A stretch of 64,000 nt of DNA from Gammaproteobacteria bacterium (GTDB lineage Bacteria > Pseudomonadota > Gammaproteobacteria > Pseudomonadales > UBA5518), in contig JADIYI010000008.1 in NCBI GenBank assembly GCA_016705365.1, forward strand, positions 558,001 to 622,000, written 5' to 3'. The notes beneath the pieces were generated by a model that was given only the letters and a program-made list of their open reading frames with translations, ran no database searches and was not told the origin of the DNA. This document shows positions 58,491-64,000 of this stretch, piece by piece. Position 1 is the stretch's first letter, and each line of letters begins with the position of its first letter. The position numbers were made by a program, and so were the translations under genes.

Positions 58491-59351
58491 TCAGTCCTCG
58501 GCATGGAGATGCATCAGGCCTTCCTGCACCGCGGTGGCGACCAGCCGTCCGTCCCGGGTGTAGATCGAGCCGATATTGAAACCCCTTCCTCCCGCCGCGC
58601 ACGGACTGGCCAGGTGATAGTAGAGCCATTCGTCGGCCCGGAAATCGCCGTAGAACCACAGGCCATGGTCGATGCTCGCGGTCTGGATTTCGGGGCTGTC
58701 GTAGCACAAGGCATGCGGCAGCAGCGCGGTCGACAGCAGGTAATTGTCGGACATGTAGGCGAGCAGCTCGGTGTGGGTGGCGGGATTCTCCGCGAGTGCG
58801 CCGTTGGCGCGCATCCAGACGCCCATTCGTGCCGCGACATGGCGCGGGCTGGCCGGGTCTTCGCGCTCCACGATGCGGTAATCGATCGCGTGGCGCCGCG
58901 GCGCCTTGAATCGCTCCGGGTGAACAGCAGCGAGGCGGGTATAGAAATCGAAATCGCTCTCGAGTTGATCGGGTCCCGGTACATCCGGCATCGGGTCCTG
59001 GTGCTGCAGCCCTTTTTCCGGCAACTTGTAGGAGATCGAGGTGCTGAAAATGGCGCGCCCCGCCTGCAGCGCAATCACCCGGCGGGTGCTGAAGCGTCGC
59101 CCGTCACGGATCGGATCGACCTCGTAGAGTATCGGTCGCGCCGGGTCTCCGGGGCGCAGAAAATAGGCGTGCAGCGAATGCACCCGGCGACTGCCTTCCA
59201 CGGTGCACGAGGCCGAGTGCATCGCCTGCGCCAGCACTTGCCCGCCGTAGACACGTTTCTCGCGTCCGGCCGGCGTGGTGCCGCGAAACCGATAGGTATC
59301 GAGGTGCTCGACGGCAAGTACATCCAGCAATGCGTCCAGATCATCGCTCAC
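58491..59351 (-). CDS. tesB: Acyl-CoA thioesterase II
   Basis: Hydrolyses acyl-CoA to free acid and CoA; double hot-dog fold, 286 residues, the same length as E. coli TesB. Visible blocks: VYGGQVLAQAMHSA, HSLHAYFLRPGD, the catalytic Asp in ASIDHGLWFYGD and Gln in AVQEGLMH. Starts at GTG 59351, with AAAGGAAA about eight bases upstream. Divergent from the acyl-CoA dehydrogenase genes across a palindromic site, suggesting joint control. Confidence 0.94.
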   Translation of the reverse strand: MSDDLDALLDVLAVEHLDTYRFRGTTPAGREKRVYGGQVLAQAMHSASCTVEGSRRVHSLHAYFLRPGDPARPILYEVDPIRDGRRFSTRRVIALQAGRAIFSTSISYKLPEKGLQHQDPMPDVPGPDQLESDFDFYTRLAAVHPERFKAPRRHAIDYRIVEREDPASPRHVAARMGVWMRANGALAENPATHTELLAYMSDNYLLSTALLPHALCYDSPEIQTASIDHGLWFYGDFRADEWLYYHLASPCAAGGRGFNIGSIYTRDGRLVATAVQEGLMHLHAED

Positions 59352-59406
59352 TGCGTGTTTCCTTTCCCGGTGTTGGTGGCGGGCCATTTTATGCGCTGGA
59401 TTATGG

Positions 59407-59429
59407 TATCACCCGACAATTTGGTGATA
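59407..59429. promoter_or_regulatory. Palindromic operator candidate between tesB and the acyl-CoA dehydrogenase genes
   Basis: TATCACC (59407-59413) and GGTGATA (59423-59429) are perfect 7-base inverted arms with a 9-base spacer, in the 125-base divergent gap. The size fits a TetR- or GntR-type dimer site for a fatty-acid regulator. No regulator gene is next to it in the window. Confidence 0.5.
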
Positions 59430-59476
59430 ACGTTGCGCCCTTTCCGGATTCCCGTCCAACAAGAGGACGTCACAGC

Positions 59477-60676
59477 ATGACGGCACTCGACGATTTCAGG
59501 CGCGACACGCGCGCGTGGCTCGAACAGAATTGTCCGCAATCGCTGCGCAAGACCGGCGTTGGCGACATGCTGTCGGATGCCGACAGTTGCTGGGGTGGAC
59601 GCAAATGGAAATTCACCAGCGAAGACCAGCGACTGTGGCTGCAGCGCATGGGCGAGCGCGGCTGGACTGCACCGGAATGGCCACGCGAATACGCCGGCGG
59701 TGGTCTCGGTCGGGCCGAGGCCAGGGTCCTGCGCGAAGAGATGGCGCGCATCCAGGCCTGGTCGCCACTCGAGAGCTTTGGCATCTCGATGCTCGGGCCT
59801 GCGCTGATGAAATACGGCACCGAGGAGCAGAAAAGGCGGTTTTTGCCACCGATCGTGCGCGGCGAGATCCGCTGGTGTCAGGGATACAGCGAGCCCAATG
59901 CCGGTTCCGACCTGGCCGGGTTGCAGACGCGCGCCGAAGACAAGGGAGACCATTACCTGGTCAACGGGCAGAAGGTGTGGACTTCCTATGCCGACAAGGC
60001 CGATTGGATATTCTGCCTGGTGCGCACCGACACCCAGGCCGCAAAGCCACAGCAGGGCATCAGCTTCCTGCTGTTTGACATGGGGTCCCCGGGCGTAAGC
60101 ACGCGGCCCATTTTGCTGATCAGCGGCGCCTCGCCTTTCTGCGAGACCTTTTTTGACAATGTCCGGGTACCCAAGGAGCAGCTCGTCGGTGAGCTGAACA
60201 AGGGTTGGGACATTGCCAAGTACCTGCTCACCCACGAACGGGAAATGATCAGTGGCGCATTTGGCGTGGCCGGTGCCGGACAGGAGACCGTGCCGGAGAT
60301 TGCAACGCGCCTCCAGGGCTTGCGCGAGGGAAGGCTCGCCGACGCGGGCTTGCGTCGGGACATCGCGCGGCTCGAGCTCGACGCCGAGGCCTTTGCCCTG
60401 ACGCTAGAGCGCCTGCGCGATGAAGCAAAGGCCGGTGTCGGCACCGGTGCGGCCTCGTCGATGCTCAAGTATTACGGCACGGAACTGAACAAGCAGCGCC
60501 AGGAAGTGCTGATGGCGATTCATGGCGGCGACGCACTCGACTGGGAAAGCGAGCATGCCGGGAATGGCTTCGTTGCACGAACCTGGCTGCGCAGCAAGGG
60601 CAACTCCATCGAGGGCGGCACCTCGGAGGTGCAGCTCAATATCATCGCCAAGCGCATCCTCGGTTTGCCGGGATAA
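59477..60676 (+). CDS. Acyl-CoA dehydrogenase 1
   Basis: FAD-dependent alpha,beta-dehydrogenase of acyl-CoA, 399 residues. Typical segments: WCQGYSEPNAGSDLAGLQTR (FAD/substrate), LVNGQKVWTSYADKADW and the C-terminal IEGGTSEVQLNIIAKRILGL, whose Glu-containing loop is the FAD-binding end block. WLQRMGERGWTAPEWPREYA is typical of the large-substrate subgroup that often pairs with a shorter second chain. The next gene, nine bases away, is such a partner, so an alpha2beta2 heteromer is likely, as for steroid and branched side-chain degradation enzymes. Start at MTALDDF. Confidence 0.93.
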   Translation: MTALDDFRRDTRAWLEQNCPQSLRKTGVGDMLSDADSCWGGRKWKFTSEDQRLWLQRMGERGWTAPEWPREYAGGGLGRAEARVLREEMARIQAWSPLESFGISMLGPALMKYGTEEQKRRFLPPIVRGEIRWCQGYSEPNAGSDLAGLQTRAEDKGDHYLVNGQKVWTSYADKADWIFCLVRTDTQAAKPQQGISFLLFDMGSPGVSTRPILLISGASPFCETFFDNVRVPKEQLVGELNKGWDIAKYLLTHEREMISGAFGVAGAGQETVPEIATRLQGLREGRLADAGLRRDIARLELDAEAFALTLERLRDEAKAGVGTGAASSMLKYYGTELNKQRQEVLMAIHGGDALDWESEHAGNGFVARTWLRSKGNSIEGGTSEVQLNIIAKRILGLPG

Positions 60677-60685
60677 GGAGCACGC

Positions 60686-61816
60686 ATGTCGCTGGTATAC
60701 AACGAAGACGAAAGGATGCTGCAGGATGCGGCGCGAAGTTTCCTTGGCGAGCGGGCGCCGGTAGCGGCGCTGCGCAAGCTGCGCGATACGCGTGATCCCG
60801 ACGGCTTCTCGCGTGAACTGTGGGCCAGCATGGTCGAGATGGGCTGGGCCGGGATCCTGGTTCCCGAAGAGTATGGCGGCCTGGGCTTCGCACATGCCGG
60901 CGCCGGCATACTCTGCGAGCAGGCAGGCCGCACGCTGACCAACTCACCGCTGTTCTCCACCGCGATACTCGGTGCCACGTTGCTGCGCCTGGCGGGATCG
61001 GACGCGCAGAAAAAACGGCTGCTGCCACAAATTGCCGCCGGGAAGGTACTGCTCGCGCTGGCGCTCGATGAGTCGGCCCGCCACGATCCCGCGGCAATCG
61101 ATCTCGTGGCGGAACCGCAGGGCGACGGGTTTGTGCTGAACGGCGCCAAGCGCCTGGTGCTGGACGGTCATGTTGCGGACACGCTGGTGGTCGCGGCGCG
61201 TGGTGCCGGCGCCGGTGACGGCGTTTCGCTGCTGCTGGTCGATGCGCATGCTGTCGGGGTGCAAATCGAGCGCACCATCATGGTCGATACGCGCAATGCG
61301 GCCCGCATCGAATTCAGCGCCGTGAAGGTGCCGCGCGAGGCCCTGCTCGGTGAATGGCGCGGTGGCGCGACGGCGCTCGCCCAGGCGCTCGATGTCGGGC
61401 ATATTTGCCTGGCGGCGGAACTGCTGGGTATTGCCGAGGAGGCATTTGCCCGAACCCTCGACTACCTCAGGCAGCGCAGACAGTTCGGCAAGCTGATCGG
61501 CGAATTCCAGGCGCTGCAGCACCGCGCCGCGATACTGTTCTGCGAGATCGAGTTGTGCCGTTCGGCGGTGATGCGCGCGTTGCGGGCGATAGACGAACAG
61601 CATCCGCGGCTCGCGGCGTTTGCAAGCCTCGCCAAGGCGAGGGCCTGTGAAACCGCCACGCTGGCCGTCAACGAGGCGGTGCAGATGCATGGCGGCATCG
61701 GCATGACCGACGAGTTCGACATCGGGCTGTTCATGAAGCGCGCGGCCAGCGCGCGGCAGATTTTCGGTGATGCGCATTTCCACACCGATCGTTACGCCAC
61801 ACTGGCCGGTTACTGA
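60686..61816 (+). CDS. Acyl-CoA dehydrogenase 2 (probable heteromer partner)
   Basis: A 376-residue acyl-CoA dehydrogenase-fold chain: WAGILVPEEYGGLGFAHAGA, RRQFGKLIGEFQALQHRAA and VQMHGGIGMTDEFDIGLFMK. The middle FAD-binding segment is degenerate (LALALDESARHD in place of the usual TEP-GSD), as seen in the second chains of heteromeric acyl-CoA dehydrogenases. AAGGAG precedes the ATG. Probably functions with the preceding gene product. Confidence 0.92.
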   Translation: MSLVYNEDERMLQDAARSFLGERAPVAALRKLRDTRDPDGFSRELWASMVEMGWAGILVPEEYGGLGFAHAGAGILCEQAGRTLTNSPLFSTAILGATLLRLAGSDAQKKRLLPQIAAGKVLLALALDESARHDPAAIDLVAEPQGDGFVLNGAKRLVLDGHVADTLVVAARGAGAGDGVSLLLVDAHAVGVQIERTIMVDTRNAARIEFSAVKVPREALLGEWRGGATALAQALDVGHICLAAELLGIAEEAFARTLDYLRQRRQFGKLIGEFQALQHRAAILFCEIELCRSAVMRALRAIDEQHPRLAAFASLAKARACETATLAVNEAVQMHGGIGMTDEFDIGLFMKRAASARQIFGDAHFHTDRYATLAGY

Positions 61817-61869
61817 GATCCGGTGCGCGATACGCACCGGCAGATTCAATTGCAAAAGGAGAATCAAGC

Positions 61870-63084
61870 ATGGACCTGGGAATCAGCGCCCGGCTGCGGC
61901 CGATACTCGATGAGGTAAAGCGCTTCATCGACAACGAGATCCTGCCGCTCGAGCACGAGTTTCTTGCCGAGGTGGACAAGGGCGACCGCTGGTCGTTCAC
62001 GCCGCGGCAGACCGAAATCCTCGAGACCCTCAAGAGCAAGGCGCGCGAGCGCGGTTTGTGGAACTTCTTTCTCACCGGTCACGAGGATGGTCACGGCCTG
62101 AATACGGTCGAATATGCCTATATCGCCGAGGAAACCGGCAAGTCCCATCTGGCGCCGGAGGTGTTCAACTGCAGCGCGCCCGATACCGGGAACATGGAAG
62201 TGCTGGCGCGCTACGGCACGCCGGAGCAGAAGCAGCGCTGGCTGGTGCCGCTGCTGGCCGGCGAGATCCGTTCTGCCTACGTGATGACGGAGCCCGACAG
62301 CGCGTCCTCGGATGCCACCAATATCAGCGCCAGCGCGGTGCTGGAAGGCGATGAGTGGGTGATCAATGGTGACAAGATCTGGATTTCCGGTGCCGGCGAT
62401 CCGCGCTGCAAGATCCAGATCGTGATGGTCAAGAGCAACCCGCAGGCTGCGCGGCACGCGCAGCATTCGCAGATCCTGGTGCCGATGGACACTCCCGGCG
62501 TCGAAGTGCTGCGCCCGATGATGGTGTTCGCCACCGACGACGCGCCGCACGGACATATGCATATGCGCTTCAACAATGTGCGGGTGCCGCGCGCGAACAT
62601 CATCGCCGGCGAAGGCCGTGGTTTCGAGGTCGCGCAGGGCCGCCTCGGGCCGGGACGCATTCACCATTGCATGCGCGCGATCGGTCAGGCCGAACGGGCG
62701 CTCGAACTGATGTGCCGGCGCGGCCTGTCGCGCACGGCCTTTGGCAAGCCGCTGGTCAAGCTCGGCGCCAATTACGACATCATCGCCAAGGCGCGCATGG
62801 ATATCGAAATGGCGCGATTGCTGTGCCTGAAGACTGCCTACCTGATGGATACCCAGGGTATTCAGGAATCCCAGCACTGGATCTCGATGATCAAGACCGT
62901 GGCGCCCACGGTCGCGCTCAACGTGATCGACGAGGCGATACAGATGCACGGTGGCCTGGGAATTTCCCAGGATACACCGCTTGCGGGAATGTACATGGCA
63001 GCGCGCACCCTGCGCTTTGCCGACGGACCCGATGCCGTGCATCGCATGGTGGTGGCGCGCCGGGAACTGCGCGCCTACCGCTGA
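61870..63084 (+). CDS. Acyl-CoA dehydrogenase 3 (ACAD10/11-like)
   Basis: A 404-residue acyl-CoA dehydrogenase with EVFNCSAPDTGNMEVLARYG, YVMTEPDSASSDATNI and IQMHGGLGISQDTPLAG, a pattern of the ACAD10/11-like group. These members act on long or 4-hydroxylated acyl chains. AAAAGGAG lies before the ATG. Third in the run, 53 bases after the second chain and 29 bases before the MaoC gene. Here the motif T-E-P-D-S-A-S-S-D is intact, so it is likely active as a homomer. Confidence 0.93.
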   Translation: MDLGISARLRPILDEVKRFIDNEILPLEHEFLAEVDKGDRWSFTPRQTEILETLKSKARERGLWNFFLTGHEDGHGLNTVEYAYIAEETGKSHLAPEVFNCSAPDTGNMEVLARYGTPEQKQRWLVPLLAGEIRSAYVMTEPDSASSDATNISASAVLEGDEWVINGDKIWISGAGDPRCKIQIVMVKSNPQAARHAQHSQILVPMDTPGVEVLRPMMVFATDDAPHGHMHMRFNNVRVPRANIIAGEGRGFEVAQGRLGPGRIHHCMRAIGQAERALELMCRRGLSRTAFGKPLVKLGANYDIIAKARMDIEMARLLCLKTAYLMDTQGIQESQHWISMIKTVAPTVALNVIDEAIQMHGGLGISQDTPLAGMYMAARTLRFADGPDAVHRMVVARRELRAYR

Positions 63085-63113
63085 ACTATCCGCGACCAGA
63101 CAAGGAGCAATAC

Positions 63114-63581
63114 ATGACTGCAGCGCTGACCAGGGACAATGCGCACGGCCTGATCGGCAGCGAACTCGGAGTCTCCGAGTGGTTCACGATCGACCAGGCG
63201 CGGATCAACGCATTTGCCGATACCACGGTGGACCACCAGTTCATCCATGTCGATCCCGAGCGCGCGGCACAGTCGCCGTTCGGGACCACGATCGCGCACG
63301 GCTTTCTGACCCTGTCGCTGCTGCCGCATTTCATGAGCAGCGTTGCGGTCGGGATGGAAGGCGCGGTGATGGGGCTGAACTACGGCTTCGACAGGATTCG
63401 CTTTCTCGCTCCGGTCAAGGTCGACAGCCGGGTACGCGCACGGGTGAAACTTGCCGATTTCCAGGAGAAGGCACCCGGTCAGTACCTGATAAAACAGGAG
63501 ATCACCGTGGAGATCGAGAACGAGCCGAAACCCGCACTGGTTGCCGAATGGCTTACGATGGTCATGACCGGCCCCCGCTAA
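63114..63581 (+). CDS. MaoC-family (R)-specific enoyl-CoA hydratase
   Basis: A 155-residue hot-dog-fold hydratase adding water to trans-2-enoyl-CoA. The catalytic dyad D40 and H45 lies in TTVDHQFIHVDPERA, followed by FGTTIAHGFLTLSL. The start at 63114 has AAGGAG eight bases upstream; the frame is open further back only inside the previous gene. It supplies (R)-3-hydroxyacyl-CoA, matching the SDR that follows. Confidence 0.93.
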   Translation: MTAALTRDNAHGLIGSELGVSEWFTIDQARINAFADTTVDHQFIHVDPERAAQSPFGTTIAHGFLTLSLLPHFMSSVAVGMEGAVMGLNYGFDRIRFLAPVKVDSRVRARVKLADFQEKAPGQYLIKQEITVEIENEPKPALVAEWLTMVMTGPR

Positions 63582-63608
63582 GCGTAACTTGAAGGAGATT
63601 TTGACGGC

Positions 63609-64000
63609 ATGAGCATTCGATTCGACGCAAAGGTGGCGATCGTGACCGGCGCCGGTACCGGTCTGGGGCGCTCGCACGCACTCGCGCTTGCGGCGCGTGG
63701 TGCGAAAGTCGTGGTGAACGATCTCGGCGGTGCCCGCGATGGCACCGGTGGCTCGGTCACGGCGGCACAGGCGGTGGTGGAGGAGATTCGCGCGGCGGGC
63801 GGCGAAGCCATGGCCAATGGCGCCAATGTCGCGGTATATGCGCAGGTGCAGGAAATGGTCGATGAGGCCATGAAGGCATGGGGGCGGGTCGATATCCTGG
63901 TCAACAACGCCGGCATCCTGCGCGACAAATCGTTCAGCAAGATGGCGATCGATGATTTCCGCGCGGTGATGGACGTGCATCTGTTCGGCTCCGTGCACTG
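63609..64000 (+). CDS. Short-chain dehydrogenase, N-terminal part (cut by window end)
   Basis: The first ~130 residues of an SDR: coenzyme motif TGAGTGLG (residues about 13-20), VVVNDLGGARDGTGG, a segment characteristic of peroxisomal-multifunctional-enzyme-type (3R)-hydroxyacyl-CoA dehydrogenases, and VNNAGILRD. AAGGAGA precedes the ATG. With the MaoC hydratase it would complete a hydration and oxidation step following the acyl-CoA dehydrogenases. The active-site Y-x3-K lies outside the window. Confidence 0.9.
   Translation, partial: MSIRFDAKVAIVTGAGTGLGRSHALALAARGAKVVVNDLGGARDGTGGSVTAAQAVVEEIRAAGGEAMANGANVAVYAQVQEMVDEAMKAWGRVDILVNNAGILRDKSFSKMAIDDFRAVMDVHLFGSVH

Overview
The window is a GC-rich, densely packed chromosomal segment of a Gammaproteobacterium. 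Its gene order repeatedly matches the oriC-proximal regions of Pseudomonas and relatives: plsC-gmhB-glyS-glyQ, def-fmt-rsmB-trkA(-trkH), LysM-dprA-tsaC-hemF-aroE, coxBA-ctaG-coxC-SURF1-ctaB-sco, znuBC-zur-znuA, and polA-engB-cytochrome c5-c4-dsbA. A marine lineage such as Cellvibrionales is plausible because of the acyl-CoA dehydrogenase-rich end, but this is inference. I saw no tRNA, rRNA, CRISPR array, insertion sequence or prophage.

Region 1 (1-9.6 kb, + strand) is an amino-acid deamidation, decarboxylation and exchange module: the end of an L-asparaginase, an exported glutaminase, a very long Orn/Lys/Arg-type decarboxylase, and two aspartate:alanine-exchanger-family transporters with a DcaP-like porin between them. 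It could turn Asn/Gln into Asp/Glu, move them and consume protons by decarboxylation; the substrates are not proven. Region 2 (9.6-22 kb) holds accessory and stress-type genes: a C39-like papain-fold protein fused to a second domain, a polytopic membrane protein, a minus-strand block (PPK2, glycine-zipper protein, SulP transporter, DUF2092 protein, Gly/Arg-rich repeat protein), and a translationally coupled set of one DUF1538 membrane protein and two P-II-like proteins.

Region 3 (22-38 kb) is core: plsC, glyS/glyQ, potassium uptake (trkH/trkA), rsmB/fmt/def, a LysM protein, dprA, purE, tsaC, hemF, an aroE-GNAT fusion and a YheV-like zinc ribbon. Two LPS genes expected here survive only as remnants: gmhB is cut to 58 codons between glyS and plsC, and a lipid A acyltransferase is a broken fragment between glyQ and trkH. 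Region 4 (38-46 kb) is an aa3/caa3-type cytochrome c oxidase operon with its copper and heme-O assembly genes; heme A synthase (ctaA) is missing from its usual place. Region 5 (46-55 kb) is the zinc uptake locus with a perfect Zur-type palindrome in the divergent promoter, then polA, engB, cytochromes c5 and c4, dsbA and a TSUP permease. Region 6 (55-64 kb) is catabolic: an FAD-linked oxidase with a ThDP enzyme, thioesterase II, and divergently three acyl-CoA dehydrogenases, a MaoC hydratase and the start of an SDR, with a palindromic operator candidate in the divergent promoter.

Tightly packed genes with ATGA or GTGA stop/start overlaps are a strong habit of this genome and decide several start codons.
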